Shown here: positions 1-9,800 of the stretch, in pieces | How the letters are laid out: each line of letters begins with the position of its first letter | Numbering within the stretch: position 1 is the stretch's first letter | Source: Parietaria judaica | Taxonomy: Eukaryota; Streptophyta; Magnoliopsida; Rosales; Urticaceae | Direction: 5' to 3' | DNA: 64,000 bases | Assembly (NCBI GenBank): GCA_954871525.1 | Contig: OX940863.1 | Location: 42,022,501 to 42,086,500, forward strand | Made by a program: the position numbers and the translations under genes | Notes under the pieces: generated by a model | Databases searched by the model: none | What the model was told of the DNA's origin: nothing | What the model saw: the letters and a program-made list of their open reading frames with translations, nothing else

Positions 1-30
1 TAGGAGACAGCTCTTCGCCGTTTAGGTATT

Positions 31-330
31 AAAATAAGTAAATGTGATACAATTACACATGATTAAGATTTTTTAAGTTCATTTGTTGTTTAAAATATCG
101 TTTAACTAGGGTTCTTTCTCGGAAAATGGGAAAAAGACTCAGTTTTTTTTGGAACACGCATTAATTGTTGAAACTGGATTTAAATAAGTAAATGTGATAC
201 AATTACACATGGTTAAGATTTTTGAAGTTCATTTGTTGTTTAAAATATCGTTTAACTAGGGTTCTTTCTCGGAAAATGGGAAAAAGACTCAGTTTTTTTT
301 GGAGCACGCATTAATTGTTGAAACTGGATT
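31..330. repeat. 150-bp internal tandem duplication (type example, first unit)
   Basis: Bases 31-180 and 181-330 are two copies of the same 150-bp segment of L1, running from aataagta to aaactggatt. The outer edges and the junction are the same in every 510-bp unit: the second copy starts taaataagta, where the first starts aaaataagta. The short A+T word ttaa/attaaa lies at both edges, consistent with an origin at microhomology (inference). Units with two copies start at 1, 511, 1381, 1891, 2401, 3271, 4441, 5311, 5821, 6331, 7561, 8791, 10381, 11611, 12480, 13710, 15300, 16890, 18480, 19710, 21660, 22528, 26278, 27868, 29097, 29967, 31558, 35307, then every odd unit from 36897 to 48208, and 50518, 51388, 52256. 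Confidence 0.95.
115..131 (+). other. CENP-B-box-like word in L1 (example)
   Basis: The word t-ttct-cgga-a-aa-tggg-a matches 7 of 9 fixed positions of the CENP-B core. It is present in both modules of 510-bp units, so duplication doubles it. In the second modules of 37-48 kb it is often further changed to attgg. The L1 version is weaker than the L2 one and could be chance. Confidence 0.2.
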
Positions 331-464
331 TTAAGAGAGCTCGAAAAAATTTCAATGCCAAAACAAACCCAATTTATAATAATACCACCATAAATAAGGT
401 GTAGGAACTCAAATTTCATCAAGAACGCATCGTATTTGCTCTCGTAAGAAAACCAATTTTTAAC

Positions 465-480
465 ACTTTTCGTTAAAAGT
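465..480. other. Perfect dyad in R1 (example)
   Basis: Acttttcgttaaaagt has six-base inverted arms around cgtt. It is present in nearly all R1 halves, broken in the gatcc-type units (cgttaaatgtt) and absent from R2 (cggtaaagatt). Short dyads are common in centromeric satellites lacking CENP-B boxes; no function is shown here. Confidence 0.4.
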
Positions 481-840
481 TTTAACCCATTAACGGCTTG
501 ATATAGAAACTAGGAGACAACTCTTCGCCGTTTAGGTATTAAAATAAGTAAATGTGATACAATTACACATGATTAATATTTTTGAAGTTCATTTGTTGTT
601 TATAATATCGTTTAACTAGGGTTCTTTCTCGGAAAATGGGAAAAAGACTCAGTTTTTTTTGGAGCACGCATTAATTGTTGAAACTAGATTTAAATAAGTA
701 AATGTGATACAATTACACATGATTAAGATTTTTTAAGTTCATTTGTTGTTTAAAATATCGTTTAACTAGGGTTCTTTCTCGGAAAATGGGAAAAAGACTC
801 AGTTTTTTTTGGAGCACGCATTAATTGTTGAAACTGGATT

Positions 841-1020
841 TTAAGAGAGCTCCAAAAACTTTTAATGCCAAAACTAACCCAATTTATAATAATACCACCC
901 TAAAGAAGGTCTAGCAACTCAAATTTCATCAAGAACGCATCGTATTAGCTCTCGTAAGATAACGAATTTTTAACACTTTTCGGTAAAGATTTTAACCCGT
1001 TCTCGGCTTCATATAGAAAC
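841..1020. repeat. Right half-unit type R2 (first copy, 180 bp)
   Basis: R2 starts ttaagagagctccaaaaac and ends tcggcttcatatagaaac. Against R1 it has acttttaatgccaaaactaac, accctaaa, gcaactc, gtaagataacg and cggtaaagattttaacccg. The divergence is spread over the half, so R1 and R2 are old variants. R2 is otherwise confined to the array right of 27 kb. Several copies at 49-64 kb have gagctac in place of gagctcc and tttatgataat in place of tttataataat, which marks a sub-branch of R2. Confidence 0.9.
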
Positions 1021-1200
1021 TAGGAGATAGTGCTTCGCAATTTAGGGATTAAAATAATTTAATGTAATAAAATTACACATTATTAAGCATTTTTAAGTTC
1101 ATTTTTTGTTTAAAATATCTTTTAATTAGAGTTCTTTCGCGTAAAATGGGAAAAAGACTCAGTTTTTTTTGGAGGACGCGTTAATTGTTGAAACTAGATT
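1021..1200. repeat. Left half-unit type L2 (first copy, 180 bp)
   Basis: L2 starts taggagatagtgcttcgcaa and ends gttgaaactagatt. Its markers are tttagggatt, ataatttaatgtaataaaa, ttattaagca, aatatcttttaattagag, tttcgcgtaaaatggg and ggaggacgcgtt. It has the same 180-bp length as L1. L2 is never seen with the 150-bp duplication. It is almost always preceded by R2 and followed by R1, so R2-L2 behaves as a 360-bp cassette within L1-[R2-L2]-R1. Confidence 0.9.
1135..1151 (+). other. CENP-B-box-like word in L2 (example)
   Basis: The word t-ttcg-cgta-a-aa-tggg-a matches the published CENP-B core pattern nTTCGnnnnAnnCGGGn at 8 of 9 fixed positions; the miss is C to T at the first base of CGGG, a CpG-to-TpG type change. 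The same word stands in nearly every L2 half. Mammalian CENP-B binds this box in alpha satellite; whether this organism has such a protein is unknown, so a function is only a guess. Confidence 0.35.
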
Positions 1201-2910
1201 TTAAGAGAGCTCGAAAAAATTTCAATCCCAAAACAAACCCAATTTATAATAATACCAACATAAAGATGGTCTAGGAACTCAAATTTCATCAAGAACGCAT
1301 CGTATTTGCTCTCCTAAGAAAACCAATTTTTAACACTTTTCGTTAAAAGTTTTAACCCATTAACGGCTTGATATAGAAACTAGGAGACAACTCTTCGCCG
1401 TTTAGGTATTAAAATAAGTAAATGTGATACAATTACACACGATTAAGATTTTTGAAGTTCATTTGTTGTTTATAATATCGTTTAACTAGGGTTCTTTCTC
1501 GGAAAATGGGAAAAAGACTCAGTTTTTTTTGGAGCACGCATTAATTGTTGAAACTGGATTTAAATAAGTAAATGTGATACAATTACACGTGATTAAGAAT
1601 TTTGAAGTTCATTTGTTGTTTAAAATATCGTTTAACTAGGGTTCTTTCTCGGAAAATGGGAAAAAGACTCAGTTTTTTTTGGAGCACGCATTAATTGTTG
1701 AAACTGGATTTTAAGAGAGCTTGAAAAAATTTCAATGCCAAAACAAACCCAATTTATAATATTACCACCATAAATAAGGTCTAGGAACTCAAATTTCATC
1801 AAGAACGCATCGTATTTGCTCTCGTAAGAAAGCCGATTTTTAAAACTTTTCGTTAAAAGTTTTAACCCATTAACGGCTTGATATAGAAACTAGGAGACAG
1901 CTCTTCGCCGTTTAGGTATTAAAATAAGTAAATGTGATACAATTACACATGATTAATATTTTTTAAGTTCATTTGTTGTTTAAAATATCGTTTAACTAGA
2001 GTTCTTTCTCGGAAAATGGGAAAAAGACTCAGTTTTTTTTGGAACACGCATTAATTGTTGAAACTGGATTTAAATAAGTAAATGTGATAAAATTACACAT
2101 GGTTAAGATTTTTGAAGTTAATTTGTTGTTTAAAATATCGTTTAACTAGGGTTCTTTCTCGGAAAATGGGAAAAAGACTCAGTTTTTTTTGGAGCACGCA
2201 TTAATTGTTGAAACTGGATTTTAAGAGAGCTCGAAAAAATTTCAATGCCAAAACAAACCCAATTTATAATAATACCACCATAAATAAGGTCTAGGAACTC
2301 AAATTTCATCAAGAACGCATCGTATTTGCTCTCGTAAGAAAAACAATTTTTAACACTTTTCGTTAAAAGTTTTAACCCATTAACGGCTTGATATAGAAAC
2401 TAGGAGACAGCTCTTCGCCGTTTAGATATTAAAATAAGTAAATGTGATACAATTACACATGATTAAGATTTTTTAAGTTCATTTGTTGTTTAAAATATCG
2501 TTTAACTAGGGTTCTTTCTCGGAAAATGGGAAAAAGACTCAGTTTTTTTTGGAGCACGCATTAATTGTTGAAACTGGATTTAAATAAGTAAATGTGATAC
2601 AATTACACATGATTAAGATTTTTGAAGTTCATTTGTTGTTTAAAATATCGTTTAACTAGGGTTCTTTCTCGGAAAATGGGAAAAAGACTCAGTTTTTTTT
2701 GGAGCACGCATTAATTGTTGAAACTGGATTTTAAGAGAGCTCGAAAAAATTTCAATGCCAAAACAAACCCAATTTATAATAATACCACCATAAATAATGT
2801 CTAGGAACTCAAATTTCATCAAGAACGCATCGTATTTGCTCTCGTAAGAAAACCAATTTTTAACACTTTTCGTTAAAAGTTTTAACACATTAACGGCTTG
2901 ATATAGAAAC

Positions 2911-3090
2911 TAGGAGACAGCTCTTCGCCGTTTAGGTATTAAAATAAGTAAATGTGATACAATTACACATGATTAAGATTTTTTAAGTTCATTTGTTGTT
3001 TAAAATATCGTTTAACTATGGTTCTTTCTCGGAAAATGGGAAAAAGACTCAGTTTTTTTTGGAGCACGCATTAATTGTTGAAACTGGATT
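2911..3090. repeat. Left half-unit type L1 (reference copy, 180 bp)
   Basis: L1 starts taggagacagctcttcgccg and ends gttgaaactggatt, just before the right half. It contains a T8 run after gactcag and a 17-bp CENP-B-box-like word. It is the left half of all units up to 26 kb except the one at 1021, and of every other unit afterwards. Bases 31-180 of L1 are the part that is duplicated in 510-bp units. Typical markers against L2 are cttcgccgtttagg, aagtaaatgtgat, atatcgtttaactagg and ggagcacgcatt. Confidence 0.93.
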
Positions 3091-3270
3091 TTAAGAGAGC
3101 TCGAAAAAATTTCAATGCCAAAACAAACCCAATTTATAATAATACCACCATAAATAAGGTGTAGGAACTCAAATTTCATCAAGAACGCATCGTATTTGCT
3201 CTCGTAAGAAAACCAATTTTTAACACTTTTCGTTAAAAGTTTTAACCCATTAACGGCTTGATATAGAAAC
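3091..3270. repeat. Right half-unit type R1 (reference copy, 180 bp)
   Basis: R1 starts ttaagagagctcgaaaaaa and ends acggcttgatatagaaac. Markers against R2 are tttcaatgccaaaacaaac, ggaactc, gtaagaaaacc and cgttaaaagttttaacccat. R1 follows L1 in the first 27 kb and follows L2 in the dimer domains. It carries a perfect 16-bp dyad (six-base arms around cgtt). Most copies contain a GAGCTC (SacI) site near the start, while position 4 units of the 1890-bp HOR have gagctt. Confidence 0.93.
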
Positions 3271-3780
3271 TAGGAGACAACTCTTCGCCGTTTAGGTATT
3301 AAAATAAGTAAATGTGATACAATTACACATGATTAAGATTTTTGAAGTTCATTTGTTGTTTATAATATCGTTTAACTAGGGTTCTTTCTCGGAAAATGGG
3401 AAAAAGACTCAGTTTTTTTTGGAGCACGCATTAATTGTTGAAACTGGATTTAAATAAGTAAATGTGATACAATTACACTTCATTAAGAATTTTGAAGTTC
3501 ATTTGTTGTTTAAAATATCGTTTAACTAGGGTTCTTTCTCGGAAAATGGGAAAAAGACTCAGTTTTTTTTGGAGCACGCATTAATTGTTGAAACTGGATT
3601 TTAAGAGAGCTTGAAAAAATTTCAATGCCAAAACAAACCCAATTTATAATATTACCACCATAAATAAGGTCTAGGAACTCAAATTTCATCAAGAACGCAT
3701 CGTATTTGCTATCGTAAGAAAACCGATTTTTAACACTTTTCGTTAAAAGTTTTAACCCATTAACGGCTTGATATAGAAAC

Positions 3781-5820
3781 TAGGAGACAGCTCTTCGCCG
3801 TTTAGGTATTAAAATAAGTAAATGTGATACAATTACACATGATTAAGATTTTTTAAGTTCATTTGTTGTTTAAAATATCGTTTAACTAGGGTTCTTTCTC
3901 GGAAAATGGGAAAAAGACTCAGTTTTTTTTGGAACACGCATTAATTGTTGAAACTGGATTTAAATAAGTAAATGTGATACAATTACACATGGTTAAGATT
4001 TTTGAAGTTCATTTGTTGTTTAAAATATCGTTTAACTAGGGTTCTTTCTCGGAAAATGGGAAAAAGACTCAGTTTTTTTTGGAACACGCATTAATTGTTG
4101 AAACTGGATTTAAATAAGTAAATGTGATACAATTACACATGGTTAAGATTTTTGAAGTTCATTTGTTGTTTAAAATATCGTTTAACTAGGGTTCTTTCTC
4201 GGAAAATGGGAAAAAGACTCAGTTTTTTTTGGAGCACGCATTAATTGTTGAAACTGGATTTTAAGAGAGCTCGAAAAAATTTCAATGCCAAAACAAACCC
4301 AATTTATAATAATACCACCATAAATAAGGTCTAGGAACTCAAATTTCATCAAGAACGCATCGTATTTGCTCTCGTAAGAAAAACAATTTTTAACACTTTT
4401 CGTTAAAAGTTTTAACCCATTAACGGCTTGATATAGAAACTAGGAGACAGCTCTTCGCCGTTTAGATATTAAAATAAGTAAATGTGATACAATTACACAT
4501 GATTAAGATTTTTTAAGTTCATTTGTTGTTTAAAATATCGTTTAACTAGGGTTCTTTCTCGGAAAATGGGAAAAAGACTCAGTTTTTTTTGGAGCACGCA
4601 TTAATTGTTGAAACTGGATTTAAATAAGTAAATGTGATACAATTACACATGATTAAGATTTTTGAAGTTCATTTGTTGTTTAAAATATCGTTTAACTAGG
4701 GTTCTTTCTCGGAAAATGGGAAAAAGACTCAGTTTTTTTTGGAGCACGCATTAATTGTTGAAACTGGATTTTAAGAGAGCTCGAAAAAATTTCAATGCCA
4801 AAACAAACCCAATTTATAATAATACCACCATAAATAAGGTCTAGGAACTCAAATTTCATCAAGAACGCATCGTATTTGCTCTCGTAAGAAAACCAATTTT
4901 TAACACTTTTCGTTAAAAGTTTTAACCCATTAACGGCTTGATATAGAAACTAGGAGACAGCTCTTCGCCGTTTAGGTATTAAAATAAGTAAATGTGATAC
5001 AATTACACATGATTAAGATTTTTGAAGTTCATTTGTTGTTTAAAATATCGTTTAACTAGGGTTCTTTCTCGGAAAATGGGAAAAAGACTCAGTTTTTTTT
5101 GGAGCACGCATTAATTGTTGAAACTGGATTTTAAGAGAGCTCGAAAAAATTTCAATGCCAAAACAAACCCAATTTATAATAATACCACCATAAATAAGGT
5201 CTAGGAACTCAAATTTCATCAAGAACGCATCGTATTTGCTCTCGTAAGAAAACCAATTTTTAACACTTTTCGTTAAAAGTTTTAACCCATTAACGGCTTG
5301 ATATAGAAACTAGGAGACAAATCTTCGCCGTTTAGGTATTAAAATAAGTAAATGTGATACAATTACACATGATTAAGATTTTTGAAGTTCATTTGTTGTT
5401 TATAATATCGTTTAACTAGGGTTCTTTCTCGGAAAATGGGAAAAAGACTCAGTTTTTTTTGGAGCACGCATTAATTGTTGAAACTGGATTTAAATAAGTA
5501 AATGTGATACAATTACACGTGATTAAGAATTTTTAAGTTCATTTGTTGTTTAAAATATCGTTTAACTAGGGTTCTTTCTCGGAAAATGGGAAAAAGACTC
5601 AGTTTTTTTTGGAGCACGCATTAATTGTTGAAACTGGATTTTAAGAGAGCTTGAAAAAATTTCAATGCCAAAACAAACCCAATTTATAATATTACCACCA
5701 TAAATAAGGTCTAGGAACTCAAATTTCATCAAGAACGCATCGTATTTGCTCTCGTAAGAAAACCGATTTTTAACACTTTTCGTTAAAAGTTTTAACCCAT
5801 TAACGGCTTGATATAGAAAC
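3781..5820. repeat. HOR copy 3, lengthened to 2040 bp by an extra 150-bp module
   Basis: Units are 3781-4440, 4441-4950, 4951-5310 and 5311-5820. The first is 660 bp instead of 510 because the 150-bp module is present three times. The other three units match copy 2 in type and order. Confidence 0.92.
3811..4260. repeat. 150-bp module in triplicate (only 660-bp unit)
   Basis: Three copies lie at 3811-3960, 3961-4110 and 4111-4260, followed by R1. The first and second copies both end in ggaacacgca-containing sequence and the second and third both have ggttaag, so the extra copy looks like a hybrid of the two usual copies, as unequal crossing-over between modules would give. This is the only triplication in the window. 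Confidence 0.95.
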
Positions 5821-6840
5821 TAGGAGACAGCTCTTCGCCGTTTAGGTATTAAAATAAGTAAATGTGATACAATTACACATGATTAAGATTTTTTAAGTTC
5901 ATTTGTTGTTTAAAATATCGTTTAACTAGGGTTCTTTCTCGGAAAATGGGAAAAAGACTCAGTTTTTTTTGGAACACGCATTAATTGTTGAAACTGGATT
6001 TAAATAAGTAAATGTGATAAAATTACACATGGTTAAGATTTCTGAAGTTCATTTGTTGTTTAAAATATCGTTTAACTAGGGTTCTTTCTCGGAAAATGGG
6101 AAAAAGACTCAGTTTTTTTTGGAGCACGCATTAATTGTTGAAACTGGATTTTAAGAGAGCTCGAAAAAATTTCAATGCCAAAAGAAACCCAAATTATAAT
6201 AATACCACCATAAATAAGGTCTAGGAACTCAAATTTCATCAAGAACGCATCGTATTTGCTCTCGTAAGAAAAACAATTTTTAACACTTTTCGTTAAAAGT
6301 TTTAACCCATTAACGGCTTGATATAGAAACTAGGAGACAGCTCTTCGCCGTTTAGATATTAAAATAAGTAAATGTGATACAATTACACATGATTAAGATT
6401 TTTTAAGTTCATTTGTTGTTTAAAATATCGTTTAACTAGGGTTCTTTCTCGGAAAATGGGAAAAAGACTCAGTTTTTTTTGGAGCACGCATTAATTGTTG
6501 AAACTGGATTTAAATAAGTAAATGTGATACAATTACACATGATTAAGATTTTTGAAGTTCATTTGTTGTTTAAAATATCGTTTAACTAGGGTTCTTTCTC
6601 GGAAAATGGGAAAAAGACTCAGTTTTTTTTGGAGCACGCATTAATTGTTGAAACTGGATTTTAAGAGAGCTCGAAAAAATTTCAATGCCAAAACAAACCC
6701 AATTTATAATAATACCACCATAAATAAGGTCTAGGAACTCAAATTTCATCAAGAACGCATCGTATTTGCTCTCGTAAGAAAACCAATTTTTAACACTTTT
6801 CGTTAAAAGTTTTAACCCATTAACGGCTTGATATAGAAAC
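5821..6840. repeat. HOR copy 4, truncated after two units
   Basis: The units at 5821-6330 and 6331-6840 are positions 1 and 2 of the 1890-bp HOR (ggaacacgca with ggttaag, then tttagatatt). The next unit, at 6841, has gtcctttctc and belongs to the following 1230-bp HOR, so 6840/6841 is a domain boundary. Confidence 0.88.
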
Positions 6841-9800
6841 TAGGAGACAGCTCTTCGCCGTTTAGGTATTAAAATAAGTAAATGTGATACAATTACACAT
6901 GATTAAGATTTTTTAAGTTCATTTGTTGTTTAAAATATCGTTTAACTAGGGTCCTTTCTCGGAAAATGGGAAAAAGACTCAGTTTTTTTTTGAGCACGCA
7001 TTAATTGTTGAAACTGGATTTTAAGAGAGCTCGAAAAAATTTCAATGCCAAAACAAACCCAATTTATAATAATACCACCATAAATAAGGTCTAGGAACTC
7101 AAATTTCATCAAGAAAGCATCGTATTTGCTCTCGTAAGAAAACCAATTTTTAACACTTTTCGTTAAAAGTTTTAACCCATTAACGGCTTGATATAGAAAC
7201 TAGGAGACAGCTCTTCGCCGTTTAGGTATTAAAATAAGTAAATGTGATCCAATTACACATGATTAAGATTTTTGAAGTTCATTTGTTGTTTAAAATATCG
7301 TTTAACTAGGGTTCTTTCTCGGAAAATGGGAAAAAGACTCAGTTTTTTTTGGAGCACGCATTAATTGTTGAAACTGGATTTTAAGAGAGCTCGAAAAAAT
7401 TTCAATGCCAAAACAAACCCGATTTATAATAATACCACCATAAATAAGGTCTAGGAACTCAAATTTCATCAAGAACGCATCGTATTTGCTCTCGTAAGAA
7501 AACCAATTTTTAACACTTTTCGTTAAATGTTTTAACCCATTAACGGCTTTATATAGAAACTAGGAGACAGATCTTCGCCGTTTAGGTATTAAAATAAGTA
7601 AATGTGATACAATTACACATGATTAAGATTTTTTAAGTTCATTTGTTGTTTAAAATATCGTTTAACTAGGGTTCTTTCTCGGAAAATGGGAAAAAGACTC
7701 AGTTTTTTTTGGAGCACGCATTAATTGTTGAAACTGGATTTAAATAAGTAAATGTGATAAAATTACACATGACTAAGATTTTTGAAGTTCATTTGTTGTT
7801 TAAAATATCGTTTAACTAGGGTTCTTTCTCGGAAAATGGGAAAAAGACTCAGTTTTTTTTGGAGCACGCATTAATTGTTGAAACTGGATTTTAAGAGAGC
7901 TCGAAAAAATTTCAATGCCAAAACAAACCCAATTTATAATAATACCACCATAAATAAGGTCTAGGAACTCAAATTTCATCAAGAACGCATCGTATTTGCT
8001 CTCGTAAGAAAACCAATTTTTAACACTTTTCGTTAAAAGTTTTAACCCATTAACGGCTTGATATAGAAACTAGGAGACAGCTCTTCGCCGTTTAGGTATT
8101 AAAATAAGTAAATGTGATACAATTACACATGATTAAGATTTTTTAAGTTCATTTGTTGTTTAAAATATCGTTTAACTAGGGTCCTTTCTCGGAAAATGGG
8201 AAAAAGACTCAGTTTTTTTTTGAGCACGCATTAATTGTTGAAACTGGATTTTAAGAGAGCTCGAAAAAATTTCAATGCCAAAACAAACCCAATTTATAAT
8301 AATACCACCATAAATAAGGTCTAGGAACTCAAATTTCATCAAGAAAGCATCGTATTTGCTCTCGTAAGAAAACCAATTTTTAACACTTTTCGTTAAAAGT
8401 TTTAACCCATTAACGGCTTGATATAGAAACTAGGAGACAGCTCTTCGCCGTTTAGGTATTAAAATAAGTAAATGTGATCCAATTACACATGATTAAGATT
8501 TTTGAAGTTCATTTGTTGTTTAAAATATCGTTTAACTAGGGTTCTTTCTCGGAAAATGGGAAAAAGACTCAGTTTTTTTTGGAGCACGCATTAATTGTTG
8601 AAACTGGATTTTAAGAGAGCTCGAAAAAATTTCAATGCCAAAACAAACCCGATTTATAATAATACCACCATAAATAAGGTCTAGGAACTCAAATTTCATC
8701 AAGAACGCATCGTATTTGCTCTCGTAAGAAAACCAATTTTTAACACTTTTCGTTAAATGTTTTAACCCATTAACGGCTTTATATAGAAACTAGGAGACAG
8801 ATCTTCGCCGTTTAGGTATTAAAATAAGTAAATGTGATACAATTACACATGATTAAGATTTTTTAAGTTCATTTGTTGTTTAAAATATCGTTTAACTAGG
8901 GTTCTTTCTCGGAAAATGGGAAAAAGACTCAGTTTTTTTTGGAGCACGCATTAATTGTTGAAACTGGATTTAAATAAGTAAATGTGATAAAATTACACAT
9001 GACTAAGATTTTTGAAGTTCATTTGTTGTTTAAAATATCGTTTAACTAGGGTTCTTTCTCGGAAAATGGGAAAAAGACTCAGTTTTTTTTTGAGCACGCA
9101 TTAATTGTTGAAACTGGATTTTAAGAGAGCTCGAAAAAATTTCAATGCCAAAACAAACCCAATTTATAATAATACCACCATAAATAAGGTCTAGGAACTC
9201 AAATTTCATCAAGAACGCATCGTATTTGCTCTCGTAAGAAAACCAATTTTTAACACTTTTCGTTAAAAGTTTTAACCCATTAACGGCTTGATATAGAAAC
9301 TAGGAGACAGCTCTTCGCCGTTTAGGTATTAAAATAAGTAAATGTGATACAATTACACATGATTAAGATTTTTGAAGTTCATTTGTTGTTTAAAATATCG
9401 TTTAACTAGGGTTCTTTCTCAGAAAATGGGAAAAAGACTCAGTTTTTTTTGGAGCACGCATTAATTGTTGAAACTGGATTTTAAGAGAGCTCGAAAAAAT
9501 TTCAATGCCAAAACAAACCCAATTTATAATAATACCACCATAAATAAGGTCTAGGAACTCAAATTTCATCAAGAACGCATCGTATTTGCTCTCGTAAGAA
9601 AACCAATTTTTAACACTTTTCGTTAAAAGTTTTAACCCATTAACGGCTTGATATAGAAACTAGGAGACAGCTCTTCGCCGTTTAGGTATTAAAATAAGTA
9701 AATGTGATACAATTACACATGATTAAGATTTTTTAAGTTCATTTGTTGTTTAAAATATCGTTTAACTAGGGTCCTTTCTCGGAAAATGGGAAAAAGACTC

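Larger units (their letters stand above)
511..1380. repeat. Isolated 870-bp L1-d-R2/L2-R1 dimer inside the L1-R1 domain
   Basis: The unit at 511-1020 has a duplicated L1 followed by R2, and the unit at 1021-1380 is L2-R1. No other R2 or L2 half occurs until about 27.3 kb. Shared rare words tie the island to the dimers at 27-36 kb: attagctctcgtaagataacg at about 944 also occurs near 27430, 28660, 29530, 30400 and 31990, and accaacataaag-type R1 sequence at about 1254 also occurs near 28970. The island replaces the R1-L1 stretch found at the same place in HOR copies 2 and 3 without changing total length. The exact outer edges are hard to set, because L1 and R1 are shared by both sources. Confidence 0.85.
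1..1890. repeat. 1890-bp HOR, copy 1 (510+510+360+510)
   Basis: The turn has position 1 at 1-510, position 2 at 511-1020, position 3 at 1021-1380 and position 4 at 1381-1890. Positions 1 and 4 match the later copies. Positions 2 and 3 differ strongly because they have R2 and L2 halves where the other copies have R1 and L1. Total length is still exactly 1890 bp, so the exchange kept register. Confidence 0.88.
1891..3780. repeat. 1890-bp HOR, copy 2
   Basis: Units are 1891-2400, 2401-2910, 2911-3270 and 3271-3780. All have L1 left and R1 right halves. This is the cleanest copy of the four-unit repeat and can serve as its reference. Diagnostic words sit at the expected offset of 1890 bp from copy 1 (position 1 and position 4 units). 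Confidence 0.92.
1..6840. repeat. Array domain 1: L1-R1 units in a 1890-bp HOR
   Basis: Fourteen units start at 1, 511, 1021, 1381, 1891, 2401, 2911, 3271, 3781, 4441, 4951, 5311, 5821 and 6331. Most are 510 bp; those at 1021, 2911 and 4951 are 360 bp and the one at 3781 is 660 bp. Four unit types recur in order. Position 1 has ggaacacgca in its first 150-bp copy and ggttaag in the second. Position 2 has tttagatatt near its start. Position 3 is a plain 360-bp unit. Position 4 has gcttgaaaaaat and attaccacca in its right half. The fourth turn stops after position 2 at 6840, where a different HOR takes over. The first turn carries the foreign island described at 511-1380. Confidence 0.93.

Noticed and set aside
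465..480. Rho-independent terminator (hairpin)
   Set aside because: The stem is A+T rich with six pairs and is repeated in every R1 half of a eukaryotic-type satellite; no gene precedes it.
1021..1200. Plant-type telomere word tttaggg in L2 and tagggtt in L1
   Set aside because: Each occurs singly within a unit, never in tandem, so this is not telomeric or interstitial telomeric repeat.
2652..2888. A 78-codon open frame on the minus strand
   Set aside because: It lies wholly inside ordinary satellite units (end of L1 plus R1) and is open only because of a few private base changes; equivalent positions in other units carry stops. It has no conserved domain or ribosome-binding context.
3091..3270. 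TATA-like word tttataataata in the right half as a promoter
   Set aside because: In 69% A+T satellite such words are expected, and no transcript, initiation context or gene lies downstream.
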